Below, one piece after another: positions 9,840 to 21,517 of a DNA stretch of 64,000 nt. The notes beneath the pieces are model-generated. The model was not told the DNA's origin, did no database searches, and was given only the letters and a program-made list of their open reading frames with translations. Where the stretch lies: contig VDMD01000001.1 in the NCBI GenBank assembly GCA_007026445.1, positions 186,001 through 250,000 of the forward strand, read 5' to 3'. How positions within the stretch are numbered: the first letter of the stretch is position 1; every line of letters starts with the position of its first letter. The stretch is from Schizophyllum amplum (Eukaryota; Basidiomycota; Agaricomycetes; Agaricales; Schizophyllaceae). A program made the translations under genes and the position numbers.

Positions 9840-10564
9840 CTCCCTCAACGCGGAAGCTTGTGGTTGAGCGCGACATCGGGCATCTCCACATGTCTGCATC
9901 GTTGTAGCTGCCGAGGACGGCCTCGTCGTAGGACGCGTCGACGATGAACTTGGGCTGTGCCGGAAGCGTTCATATCAGCAAGGGCGCTTCGCTGAGAAGA
10001 AGGATGGGCTGGACGGCATCGCGCTAGTTTGTTTTGGGGGGAGAAGGGTGCGGGTTAAGGTTCATGGGTATAGGATCGTACGTCGTAAGATGGGTTCTCG
10101 CGTCCCTCGGTCGCCTCTGCGTGACCGGTCAGTATGCGTGCGCTGGAGTAGACCGATGCGACGTACCGGCGTTCGCAATGACCACAGCCAATCTCCCCGC
10201 AGACTTGCTGATATCGTTGATCGTCTTCCGGTTGTACTCCCTGTCCCCAGGACCAAGATGACGGGCTGCGCTGTCTTCGCGGCCGGCTATGGTGAGGAGA
10301 TAAGAGGAGTCTGACGGCTTGCGCGCGGCGGCGAATATGATGGTACCTTCATGTATTGCGAGGATGCGGACAAGGACTGAACCTGCGGGTGAGGCAAGTC
10401 AGCTATCGATATAGACGCTTGTAAACTTGGGTTCGGGGGCGATGGGTGCACTGGGATTGGTGTTGTCTTCGACACGTACCGAATCTGCAGTTCGCGCCCG
10501 TCACGAGTAAGACTGTGCTGGGGGTCGCGACTCTGGCCCTGATGGGATGAGGCAAGGTGTGCAT
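9840..10564 (-). pseudogene. Degenerate short-chain dehydrogenase (SDR)
   Basis: Start ATG at 10562-10564. Exons 10564-10480 and 10382-10167 join in phase to give a Rossmann N-terminus: TPSTVLLVTGANCRFGG, then IIFAAARKP, then the SDR core LAVVIANA. The NAD-binding motif is already eroded (TGANCRFG where TGANRGxG is usual). The next possible exons give NAE instead of NAG, and QPILLLSEAPLLI followed by an in-frame TGA just before AQPKFIVDAS, the position of the SDR beta-5 strand. No catalytic YxxxK follows. It resembles the intact SDR at 32491-33545. A gene model with an unusual intron cannot be fully excluded. Confidence 0.55.
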
Positions 10565-11192
10565 TGCGAGAGTCTCCGGCGCGGTCGTCTACTCGTACGA
10601 CCATGGAAGCCTCCAAGGCACACGACGGGCTTCCAAATATATCCCGGAGTGTATGAGACGACTGGCCGTTCGATTGAAAGTGGCCGGCATGCGGAAATTG
10701 ATGGTCTCCGTCGTTGCGATTGATATTGAGGACTGGGCAGAAGTCGCTGGGCTTGACATGGGAGCATCTATAGCGATAGGCATAGATCGTCGTGCAGTTC
10801 CGTATAATGCCACTTGCAACCTTGCAGCCAGCGCGGCTCTATGCCATTGAAAATCATGTAAGTAGAGTATGCGAGTGGCGGGTGAGATGATGGCGGAAAG
10901 CAAGACCGGACAAACGATTGCAAACAAGTGTCCTCGTTCTTTCCCTCATCGCTGGAGGCAGGCTTGAAGATGTGCGCCCTCCGAGAGATGCCACCCAGGA
11001 CTGCAGCTCAGCATACAGCATGCGCAGTCGACAACGCTTCACACCCTCGGTCCTGTCAGCCAGCAGAAAAACAACTCAGCGCCTGACTTCGCACAAGAAC
11101 AAGGGGTGTGTTTCCGAGCATGCCTCGTACGTCTCTGACTGCAGCAGCCACCGCTTCCGAACTCATTCATATTCACAGACAGTCTTTATGGC
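10565..11192. other. 3' flank of FunK1 copy 1, part of the duplicated unit
   Basis: No intact gene. About 100 bp at 10850-10960 aligns without gaps to 15805-15905, the equivalent position 3' of the second FunK1 gene. The tandem duplication therefore included downstream sequence. Confidence 0.45.
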
Positions 11193-14136
11193 TTACAAGC
11201 AACCCAAAACACCTAGAGCCTCTCGCGTTGCGTCGTCCCAACGCACGCGCTCTCGTTCCTTGTGCAGGACGTCCACCTGGGCTTCAAGCCTCCCTATGTG
11301 GTCGTCGATAATGGTAGCCAAGGCCGGCCGCGCCCGTTTCCGCGGAGGAGACTCGTCCGGAGTGTCGCAGGCCTTCCGTTTCTGAGCCTGCGACGGATGG
11401 TAGACTGCCACCGGGGGGATATTCTCGGCATCCTCTTCTTCCTGTTCCGAGTCCGGACAGTACAGTTCCAGCGCGGAGATGTTCTCCTTGTCGTCCCCCT
11501 CATCGGCCTCGTCCGCTAGGTAGTAGAGTGCCAACGGGGACGAGGGGATGTCCTCGGCATCGGCTTCCTCCTGGGCCTCCTGCGGTGGGACCCCGAGGCT
11601 AGGAGGCTGAGCCACCACCACCGCCACTGCCGCCGTCTTCGGCGTCACTACGGCCGGGACAGCCCCGCTGGCGACCTCATTCTTCACGCCCACTTCCGCG
11701 ACCAACTCCTCCTTCGCCTCCACCTCCGCCTGCGCTGCCACCACCCCCAGCTGCTCCATCAGCTTTTGCCACACCAATGCCACCTGCGCCGCGTGTTCCG
11801 CCTGCGCGTCCGGCTCTGCCTTCGCTCCCGTCTTCGCTTCAGCCTCCATCTCCGCCCCGCGCACCCGTACCGCCACGTCTATCCGGGCATCATTGTGCGC
11901 CACCTCGAGGAGGTTCACGTCGTTCAGTTTCCTAAGCGGGCTCTCCTCTCCCCCATAGTATTCGCCAATCCGCATAAAACACCTCCGCACCGCGTCATAT
12001 ATGTCGAGTGGGAAGTTCGACGGCGGCAACGGCTTGTGCGCCAGCTTTTCCCGCGGTACGCCCTCGATATAGTCCTCGTCGATGCCGTTCGCCTGCGCCT
12101 CCCGATGCGCGAGGCCCATCTGCCGGGCCAGCTTGACGAGGTCGCACATAGGCGAGTCGCGCCCGTACGCGTTCTGGAGTACCTCCAGGATGTCCCTTGT
12201 CTCGTCTGGTGAACCCATGATCACGCGACGGCGCGGCACCTTGCACAGCTCGAACGGCCCAAAGAATTCGCCGCGCAGAAGGGCCTGGTTCACGAGCAAC
12301 GGAGCGTTACGGGCGGGGACGGCGACATGGTCGAGAGCGAACTTGAGGGCCATCCAGATCGCGGACTCGAGGTCGTGGAAGCCGTTATACTGAAAGTGGA
12401 GTGTCGAGAGAGCGTTCGGCTGGTCAGGGTGGAAGAGGTGCTTGCCAGCAGCGATTTCGATGGCGGCGTAGTCGCGCGTGCCCTACGTGGATCGTGAGTA
12501 CTTGTTCGTTTGCGGGGGAGGCAGACTTACATGAAATCCCTGCCAGGGGCCTTTCTCGCTGTACCTCGACGCCATCTCGAGGTCGGTGATCTTCACGACG
12601 TAGTCGTCGGCCAGGGTAAGGAAGGCTGACTCGTCCAGCTTAAGGAGCTCCATGAGGAAGTTCCCGGGGCTTCCGTCACCATGCAGCCAGCGGGCGCGCC
12701 AGAGGATCAACAGGACTGGGTGATGCGCGTCAGCTTCGGCAAGAGTGCAGGGAGACAGGAAACACGCACGCTCCGACACCTTCGACAGTCCATAGAAGTA
12801 CAACGCCGGGTGCTCGATCTTGTACAGGTCTTGACATTCCTCCCCGTAGACGCAAATCCTCCGCTCGCGCACGTAGTTCGATGTCGGCCTGGCGTCCATC
12901 TTCCTGTTCACTTCACCCCCACTGGCTGCCGCGTCCACGGTGATGGACAGAAACCCCTCCTCGACGATCTGTTGCTCTTCCTCGGTAACCGCGACCGCCA
13001 TCATCGCTGCACGCACACGGTCCTGCAAGTCTGCGTCGGACGCGATGGTGTGGAACTGCGCAAAGTCGCGGAGCACCTCCGCCGGCGCATCCTGGTCGAT
13101 CGACGTGCCGTCGCGCCACGTCTTTGCGGGGCGCACGCGGTAGACGCACATGTCCTTGGCATACAGATTGGGCGATACGGCATGATGGAAGAGGGTCGTG
13201 ACCGTCTGGTATAGGACGAACCTCTTGGGATTGCAGAGCAGGGGCACCCAGTACTGGTACTGGAGGTCGCCTTCCGGGTCGACGACGCGGCAGATGTTGG
13301 GATTGAACCCGAACTGCTGTCTGCTGGCGTGGGTGACGAAGAGCGTCACCTGGACGAACTCGGTTGGGTTCTGAGGGGTTGTAGGTCAGTCGCGAGTTGC
13401 CGTTCGACAGTCAGAAACGCACCTTGTTGACATCGAACGCAGCAGAGATAACAGAGGAGGACCGACTGTGGATAGCTATATGGGCGATGGTGTCCTGGAT
13501 GAGGATGCTGGGGACGTAGTCGCGGGACTTATCGTTGTGGAAGATATGGCTGGCGACGCTTGAAATACTTTGAATGTTCTGCGTCGGTAAGTCAGTATGC
13601 TTCCCTTTGTGCACTGAAGCAGGACGCACTGTCTGTCTGGCCGCTTCGCCGCTCTCGCGCTGGTACCGTATGATCACGCCGACCTCCGACATCCAGTGCG
13701 TGCAACCGGTGCTGTCGGTGATCTTCATGTCGGACACGCCGCCCCCCGTCGTTGCGTGCGCTGCCTTCTTGAGGAGCGTGGACCAACCGTCGACGAAGCA
13801 CGGCGTCACGTCGGCGACGCCAACGCACGTCCTGCTCTCGTACTTCGTCTCCAGCCGCGCCGTCTGCTCCTTGCCGCCGAACCGCCCGTTCGTCACCTTG
13901 GCCGCTGCCTGCACGATGAAGAAGCAGACGTGACCCAGGCCGTCGAGGATGGTCTTCGTATCCGCGTCTGTGGCGTGGGTGCACGATCCTTGGAAGTGCT
14001 TCCAGCCCCCTTGCCCGTAGAAGCCACGGTCTATCAGGTACTTCATCATCTCTGAAACATCCTTGTCCCCAATCCGCTTCCATCCTTTGAAGCCTTCATA
14101 GAGCTCCAGTACCGTGGTGTTGACGATGAACGACAT
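11193..14136 (-). CDS. FunK1-like protein kinase, copy 1, 912 aa
   Basis: Fungal-specific kinase family (Pkinase_fungal/FunK1). Exons: 14136-13630, 13578-13423, 13370-12770, 12715-12531, 12482-11193; introns 48-54 bp. The N-terminal half has the family's beta-rich region with SILIQDTIAHIAIHSRSS and FVQVTLFVTHASRQQFGF. The catalytic core has LLILWRARWLHGDGSPGN, where HGD..PGN stands for the HRD..xxN loop. KITDLEMA stands for DFG (here DLE), and GTRDYAAIEIAAGKH follows, the family's activation-loop end. The C-terminal 300 residues are an Ala/Glu/Val-rich, poorly structured extension with two ALYYL/ALELY-type acidic repeats and a basic KRKACD...PRKRARP stretch that may be a nuclear signal. The catalytic Asp residues are present, so activity is possible; the substrate is unknown. 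The gene is tandemly duplicated (16263-18998). Confidence 0.88.
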
Positions 14137-15757
14137 GTTGTGCCTTTCGACTGTGGTGTCTTTCGTGTATGATGATGAGGAAAGTGGAAGGGGGGAATAT
14201 GGGAAGTTCAGTATCGCGAGCGAGTGGTTGCTGAGCGCGAAGGCAGGTTGCAGATGAGGGACGCGAATGCGATCAGGTTTAGCCACTCGCCGGATGTGCC
14301 GGGCCGATTACTAATCACGTATGTCCTTGTTTACACCAAAACAAGTCACGAGTCGATCACGTGTACTCGGCTCCGATATGTGATGTGGCGTCCCACAGAC
14401 AATCTGCGTGCAGACCAGATTCCATTCAACAATGACCACTGCGCACGGAATCTCACACAGCCCTCCATTGTTATCTGCTCCTACGCAAGCGAATATGTAC
14501 TTTCGAGCTCATACACCTAAGTACCCTGTGCGGCATTCGCCTCGCCTGCGGCCTGCCTTTCGCCCGCTTGCCAGTTTAGGCCAAGGCTCATGCCCTCCTG
14601 GAGTGCTGGAACTCGATGGGTGGTCGGCCTGGAGTCGCTGGTACAGGCGACAGTGTTGGGCATGCGAGTCTGACGCGACACGCAGACGGCGGTGTCCCAG
14701 TGCAACCGTCGCTCGTCCCAAGTAGGCAAGCAGACATCACGGACGTCAATGACGAACACTCAATGAAACTCCCAAGGCTCGACGTCTAATACTTGAATGC
14801 GTAGACGTGACTACAGATGGGAAAGTATACAACGTCAATATATAAGCCATCTGTCGTCAATCAAAGTTCACTGGGCGACCCATGCGCATGCGCACGTCGC
14901 TGCCGCCGCTCTCGCAGACAGCAGAACGCGACCTTCACGCTGAGCTTTTTCCGCGGGGTCTTCCTAAGCTCGTTTGTCGTCGGGACATAGACCCGTTGAG
15001 GACGCCTTAACGATGACTCAACTGCGCGAGCGCGGCCTGATCTGTCTGAAAGGTGAGCCTATCGCCACGTGCGCGGTGGAAAGCATCGCTCACCCTGTAA
15101 CAGGGCATTCAGTCCTCTTATACATTTATCAGCACCAGAACGCGTTGCGCTGCGCTCATCCGCAATGCGTACAGGTGCAGCAGTGTGGTCGACCTAAACC
15201 GGCGAGAAGAATGTTCTGATGCGGAGAAGAATGCTGTGATACGCAGATATCAGACGGAGACACAACAGTAACAAGCCGAGGTAACTCACTCTCGAGTCTC
15301 TGCCGTGCTCACAGAGCCCCAACCGAAGCTGCGCAACGGATTCGACGATAATAGTGTGCCTTTTTCGGCGGGCATCCATGAGAACAAGGGATAGGCCTTG
15401 CAGCGGCGCGGCAGGCGGGCGAGCAGTACGGCATCAAGGTGGGAGGATGACGGTCACGCTTCAGTAGCCAGGGTTCATGAAGTGCGTCTTCCCAGCGCGT
15501 CTGCATGGACTTCAGTATGTGCGCTCTTGCGACGAAGTCTGCGACGTACCGGCTGACTACATCCCCCCACAGACTGCTTCAAAGCGTAATCGCTCTCGGT
15601 TGTACTTTTGCTCGTCACGACGAGCTTCCGCCCAACAACTTGGATTCGGAGCATTGACCAAAGTGAATGATAGCGGCATGCTGTCCAAACGAGCCGGTCG
15701 AAAGCAATCATTTGGTGATCTTCGTCGTTGTCGCGCAGACGGCGTGGGGTGCGACAG
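14137..15757. other. Intergenic between FunK1 copies
   Basis: The first 150 bp are the promoter and leader of copy 1 and resemble the leader of copy 2 (shared TCTTTCG/TCTTCG and GTGTCTT strings just upstream of the ATG). A TATATAAG-like string occurs at about 14838. Short frames on both strands show no domain or consistent splicing. Confidence 0.4.
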
Positions 15758-16090
15758 CTAGATATATGCCGCATAGTCCTTGTGAAAGGGGTTATAAACT
15801 TGCAGCGTACATGTCTCTATGTCCTTGAGAGCCATGAGAAGTGTACTGACGAGCGAAGATGAAGGTGGGAAGTAAGATGTGGCACAACGATCACAAACAG
15901 CATCTGGACGCTCGTCCTTTTCTTTCATGGTCTCTCTGCTCCCGAATCCGTGGATTGTCACTCTGAGTCTGAAGTCGAGCTCGACGCGATATACCAACAG
16001 ACTAGAGGAGGGCTCTCCTGCTGCACTCACCTCATCAGGACTGCCGTCGAAAAAGCAACAAGGGCAAGCGCAGATTGCACTAGTATCTGA
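15758..16090 (-). other. Open frame with Cys pairs, 3' of FunK1 copy 2
   Basis: A minus-strand frame ending at 15758 contains CPCC (about 16065), then RVTIHGFGSRETMKEKDERP, then CDRC and FHKDYAAYI at its end. It has the look of a small zinc-binding exon but no clear start. The equivalent region 3' of FunK1 copy 1 (10850-11000) aligns but carries an in-frame TGA and only one of the CDRC cysteines (VCNRLSG). It could be a decayed small gene carried in the duplication, or chance. Confidence 0.25.
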
Positions 16091-16262
16091 CTATAGCAGC
16101 GTCAGAGCTGCTCGAACCAAAGCTTCGAAGCTCTATTGTATATCAGGCAAGCTATACTTCCTACAAGTTTCCATGCGTTCCTTTCAGCGGGTGAGGCTTG
16201 CGTCCAATCCGCGCCTGCCAGCCACTTCCCTAATACATGGGCCCTCCCTGCTCCTGAATATC

Positions 16263-18998
16263 TCACAGGGTCCTACGTGGTCCCCGTTCCACTATTGCAC
16301 TGAACTCCCAAGTCAATGCCAGAAACTCGCCAATGAGATCCCCGGGAGTTCGCCGCATTCGCTTCTCTTCCGGAGACTCGTGCAGATCGCCATCGGCCTT
16401 CCGCTTCCTCGCCACTGGAGTCTTGTCACGAGTCAAGCGCTGGTTGGTGTCCTCGGCCTCATTGACCGCCTCCTCCTCATGTGCTGGATGCGCCAGACTC
16501 ACGGATCGAGCGTCCTGCGCGGCCCCCGGTTCCACCGGCGGCTCCGGTGTCGGTTCGACCAGGCCAGATCCCTCGCTCGCAATCTCCTCCTCAGCTACCA
16601 ACGCCGCCAGTGCCTCTTCGGCTTCCAGTTCCTCTTGCGCCGCCAGCTCTGCCTCAGCCGCCAGTTCGGCTTCAACCGCCAGCTCCGTTTCAGCCGCCGC
16701 CTCATCCCCAGCGGCCGCTTCCGCCTCAGCGAGCAGTTCCTCCTCTTCCGCCAGAAATGCCAGGTCCACGCTGTCCAGCGGCAAGAGCGGGCTTTGCTTT
16801 CCGCCATAGTATTCGCCGATCCTGGCGAAGCAGTCGTTCACCCTGTCGTGTATGCTGAGGTCGAAGTTTGTCGGTGACAAGAACTTATGCGCGACTTCCT
16901 CCCGTGGCATGCTCCCGGCAATGTCGTCGTCGATCTCGTACGCTTGCGCGTCGAAGTGCGCCATGCCCATATGATAGAACAGACCGACAAGCTCGCACAT
17001 GGGCGAGTCCTCTCCGTACGCGTTCTCGAGAATCTCGAGGATACGCTTGTTGTCCTGCCTGCTGCCCTTTAACACTCCCTCACGCTCTGCCGACCCCTCG
17101 ATGGGAACATTGAACAGCGTATCGCGCAGCTCAAACTGTTCCATGAGCAGCTTCGCGTTCCTGGGTGGCGACACAACGTTGTCGAGGGCAAATTTGAGGC
17201 CCATCCATAGCGTGGACTCGAGGTCGTGGAAGCCGTTGTACTGGAAGTGGTGCTGCGCGACAGCGTGCACATTGTCCGGAGGGCAGAAGATGTGCTTTCC
17301 GAGTGACACCTCGACAGCGACAAAACCGGGGGTACCCTACGCGCATCGTGAGTACATGGCAAATTAACACGGCGGACGCACTTACGAACGGTGCATACCA
17401 GGAGCCAATCTTTTTGTAGGCGTCCGACATCTCGAGGTCGGTTACCTTGGTGATAAAGTCCCGCCCCAGCTCGTTAAATATGGACCCGTCCCGCATGAGG
17501 AGCTTGACGAGGAAATTGCCGGGGCTGACGTCGCCGTGGATCAGCCCGGCGCGCCATAAGATTAACAGGACTGTGGCATGCAGGTCAGCCTCTGCGTGAT
17601 GGCAAGGATACAAGAGCTACGCACGCGTCACCGCATTGGCCAAGACGTAGAAGAATACAGCCGGGTGCTTGACGTCGTGTAGGTCCCTACACTCTTCATC
17701 GTACACGGACAGCATTCGCTGGCGCGTATCGCTGTCCACCGGTCTGTCGCGCAGCGCCTTGTGATGGCTGTACGCGTGTGCAGGTTCGTCCACGTTGATC
17801 AGCACGAAGGCGTCCTCTACTAAGTCTCGCTCCTCTTTGCTATCAGTGACCAACAACATCGCCGACTTCATCCGGTTCTGCAGGTGCAGCTCCTCGCGGA
17901 TGTGGTCCAGCTGGGCGAAATCGCGAAGCACTTGGGCCGGAGCATCTGTCTGGACGGATCCCCCGTTTCCGAACTCTGCGGGATGCACGCGGAACACGCT
18001 CATCGCCTTCGAAGACAGCTGGATCGAGGGCAGGTGCTGGGAGAGTACCCCAACCGTCTGGTACGCGACGCTTGCACTGGGATTGGCCACCGGATGTGTC
18101 TGATACTGGTATTGCAGACGGTCCTGCGGATCGACGACGCGTACGATATCGCGGTCGAAGCCGAGGTGCTCCCTTTGGGCGTGCATGGCGAACAAGAGCA
18201 CTTGTACGAACTCTTCCGGTTCCTGAAGGGCTATAGGTCAGTGCCACGTCAGTCTTGAGAGCTGATAACGCGCCTTGTTGATGTCGAAGTAAAGACAGAT
18301 CGCAGAGAACGAGCGGCTGTGGTACGTGAGGCGAACGTAGGTGTCTATGATGATGATGCCGATAATGGAGGCGCGGGTGAGGTCGTTGTAAAGGAAGTGG
18401 CTCGCGATGCGGCACGCGCCGTCGAAGACCTGCATCCGTGAGTCAGTATGAAGAGGCCTTTCACGTTGACGCGAGCACGCACCCTTTGCCACTGATCCCG
18501 ATTCTCTGAGGTGGGTTCATAGCATATGAACACACCGACGTCCGCCATCCAGGTCATACTATCGACGTCACCGCCAATCTTGCTGTCGCGCACGCCGCCA
18601 CTCTGCGTCCCATGCACGCACCCATCTTTCAGGGCAGACCAGCCGTCGACAGCGACCTTCAGTGGCACGTCGTCGTCTTCCCCAAACGTCGAGGATCCGT
18701 ATCTTGCATGCAATCGTGCCGTCTCTCGACCGCCTCCGAACCGCCGGTGCTCGATCGTGGCGACTGCTTCCTCGACGCTGGTGAAGATGTCTCCCAGCAG
18801 GTTGAAGATGTCTTCCGTGCTATCATCGGCGCCGTATAAGTACGACCCCGGAAAGCTGTTCCAGCCACTGATGCCAAACTTGCCACGGTCCTTTATGAAG
18901 GCCATGATCTTTCGAACGTATTCCTTCTCGGCAGGCTTCCACTCTCCCAAGTACTTGCCCCAGAATACTCCATGCATGCACTCCACTTGAGCGGCCAT
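16263..18998 (-). CDS. FunK1-like protein kinase, copy 2, 842 aa
   Basis: Tandem paralogue of 11193-14136 with the same five-exon layout: 18998-18483, 18429-18274, 18222-17625, 17570-17386, 17336-16263. Key motifs: SHFLYNDLTRASIIGIIIID, FVQVLLFAMHAQREHLGFDR, LLILWRAGLIHGDVSPGN (HGD loop), KVTDLEMS (DLE instead of DFG), GTPGFVAVEVSLGKH and NGFHDLESTLWMGLKFALD. Intron 2 has a GC donor: AAG|GCGCGT, where copy 1 has AAG|GTGCGT at the same codon. Any GT donor nearby would break the frame. The C-terminal tail is again an Ala/Glu-rich repeat (AEAELAAEAELAAQEELEAE) followed by a basic cluster (KRKADGDL, EEKRMRRTP). Catalytic residues are retained; the role is unknown. Confidence 0.88.
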
Positions 18999-19508
18999 TG
19001 TTGTTCTTCGATGGGTGTCTTCGTGAGACTTCAATGACAGATAGAGTGAGATGGAAGGATGGGAGAGACTAGGAGCTCCGGTGAGTACAAGGAAGCAAGG
19101 TTGAAGCGTTGCGAAGTCTAACAAGACCGCCACTAATGTCAAGTGTTTGGCTTGAGCTTGGCCTCGTTGCTTTCGGCTCGGCCCGACTGTCTAATCCCGT
19201 GATCTGCTCGTGACTTGTTGTACTACATGCACGTGACTCAACATGGCGCGCGCCGCGCGGTGACCGGTCTCGGCGAGACCATGACCGCGGCGACGAACGC
19301 GTTCGACACCGATTCAGGAAACTGATATGCGATGCAGTGCACCATCTTGTACCAGGTCACTGGGATCGCGAGCTGATAGCAGTTCTCGTACACGAACAAT
19401 CATCAGTGTCACTTACATTGATCCTGATACTTGCCAGTGCGCTCTTTGGCCAGCTATATTGGAGAAGAGTGCCTATGTTACATAGCTAGCTTGACTATAA
19501 ACGTCAAT
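18999..19508. other. Intergenic: FunK1 copy 2 promoter and phosphatase 3' flank
   Basis: The leader just upstream of 18998 is CT-rich. A CACGTGAC E-box-like string lies at about 19230. No gene is supported. Confidence 0.4.
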
Positions 19509-20710
19509 TCACTGCTTGACCAAGAAAGCCTCCCTGAGCGCTTTGATCTCTGCGTCTGTCACGCCGGCGCGGTGCAAGTATCCCTCCGCACCGCCGTATT
19601 CCTCCCTAATCATAGCTAGCGTCGCGTGCATAGTCTCTGGTCTACAGACAAAAATGTCAGCCGAGAATGTCCGCATCATCTATGACGGGTAGGAGGTGGG
19701 GTAAGGATGAGTTTTCGCAAGCCAGGCTTCGATAAAGGAGAACATCGGGCGTCGCCAGTGACTCAGAGGAAGAAGCGCCTTCAGAATGATTATCAGCATT
19801 GCTGTACGTACTTCGAACTTCCCATCTTCAGTAATCCTTCCCAGTTGTCGCGGTAGACAGGCTGGTCCTGGAATTTCTTTGCCAGAAGAGGGAAGATGGG
19901 GGCCATACCAACGGTGGTCAGCGTATAGTCGTTGATAATATCCTCGTCCGAGACTCCAAGGATCTAGCGGTACACATCAGTGAGCACCAGTTCCTGGATA
20001 ATCGTTCTCACACACCATCTCGACGATCGCAGAGAACAAGCCGGTCCTGTCCTTGCCGGCTGGAATCCGAGGACATGAATAAACGAATGACCGAGAAGGC
20101 ATATGCACAGGGTTCGGCTCTTTAGAGACGTACCTGTACAGTGCACGAGACACGGGTCGTCGGGATGCGCTATCATATCCCGGATGATGCGTGCATAAAC
20201 TGGCGCCGCAGAATCCAGAATCTCGCGGTACATGATGCGGAAGCTCTGCGAACGCCGAAGGATCAGCCTCGCGCCTAGTACCATAGCCTGTACGCACCTC
20301 CGCCTCATCTTCGTCAAATTTCTGCAGGCTGGTGAGCGCAGCAACTTGCTCTCAGCGGACATATGAACGGGTGTTTGGTACATGACTCACCGCACAGCCA
20401 AGCTGACCGGGTCGAAACCCTCCGTCTCGGATACTGGACAGCGCACAACCTCGACCCCTGGTATTGTAGCCGGCGGTGTCTGGTAGCTCGCGATCTCGCG
20501 TGCGCTGCGAAAGTCGAAGACTCGCGTTATGCCCAGCGCGATGAGCGCTTGCTTGCCCGGCTCGGTGATGCGCGAGATGTCCCCGGCGCGATAGAAGGCG
20601 ACAGGCTTGACGCGAGCTGAAGGGTCCGACGTGGCAAATCCTCCGACGACACGAAGGTTGATAACGCCCTCGATGTTGACGAAGGGAGGAGGGAGGTCTG
20701 TGGTGCTCAT
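19509..20710 (-). CDS. Protein-tyrosine phosphatase (Y_phosphatase3 type), 263 aa
   Basis: Exons: 20710-20391, 20328-20298, 20245-20134, 20059-20016, 19963-19812, 19641-19509. Four introns are 52-74 bp and the last is 170 bp. The N-terminus matches the family pattern: NLRVVGGFATSD, then FYRAGDISRITEPG, then GITRVFDFRSAREI. The active-site loop is assembled across an intron as VHCTAGKDRTG, a complete CX5R P-loop with Asp. It is followed by SDEDIINDYTLTTVGM and, near the end, EEYGGAEGYLHRAGVT, also typical of these fungal and bacterial phosphatases. Substrates may be phosphotyrosine or phosphoinositide. The promoter faces that of the monooxygenase at 21518, 807 bp away. Confidence 0.9.
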
Positions 20711-21517
20711 GGTCGTTCGACTGAAGGGACCACAGTGGTCACGGAGTAGCGATCTGTGCGGGACTGAATGGTAGGTACAGATGCGGCCGATGGTTGCTGG
20801 TTTGGCTGAGCTACTACGCGGAGGATCGTGAGGTGCTGATGAGGATGATGACGGTCAGCCTAAGATGCTTCTCAGTACCTAGGTTTGTGCGACGGAGGCC
20901 GCTACGTGCTGCCAGTGTCAGAAGCCAAGTTTGAGTCAAGATATTCGTGCTTCAGGAGCGACTGACGGCATTCACAATTCAAGTACACGATTGGTTCGAG
21001 AAAGACTTCCGCACAACGTGGTGGTCGATCCTACAAGTCTGGTGGTGGTGAGAGGGAAGTGATACGCAGAGGCAACTTGATGGCGATGGTCCCATGGATA
21101 CAAACATGACAATACAAGACACGCATCGCCAAGCTTGTCTTCGACCACCATCCTTCCCAATTCAAGAATAGAAGTCGGATACCGCGATACCAGACTTTCG
21201 GCGAGGTCCAGTAAAGCATGAGATGACTCACGACAAACTTCGGCCGAGCTGGGCGTCGGAGCATACGACTCGGCGCGCGCCTTCCGCCATCCAAGATAGC
21301 ACAAATGGTCAACTTCGGCGAACTCATTTGGGATCTTGGACAATGGACATGGCTCGCATCTAGCCCGCGTCAATCCATGTGCACCCATAATTTACTCCCG
21401 CCCGGGCTTTTAGGGCTTATCTAATCTCTCGATCAGCTATATGACCCCTCTGAGTCTTCCTCGGGCGCTAATCCAACCTCCTTCTCTCATCATCGCTAAC
21501 CCCCGTCGACGCCGGCC
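20711..21517. other. Divergent intergenic region (phosphatase/monooxygenase)
   Basis: Shared upstream region of two divergent genes. It holds a TATA-like CTATATGA at about 21438 for the plus-strand gene. Minus-strand frames at 20972-21388 have no recognisable features. Confidence 0.45.
21438..21445 (+). promoter_or_regulatory. TATA-like box of the FAD monooxygenase
   Basis: CTATATGA lies 73-80 bp upstream of the start codon at 21518, followed by a CT-rich leader. Confidence 0.5.
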
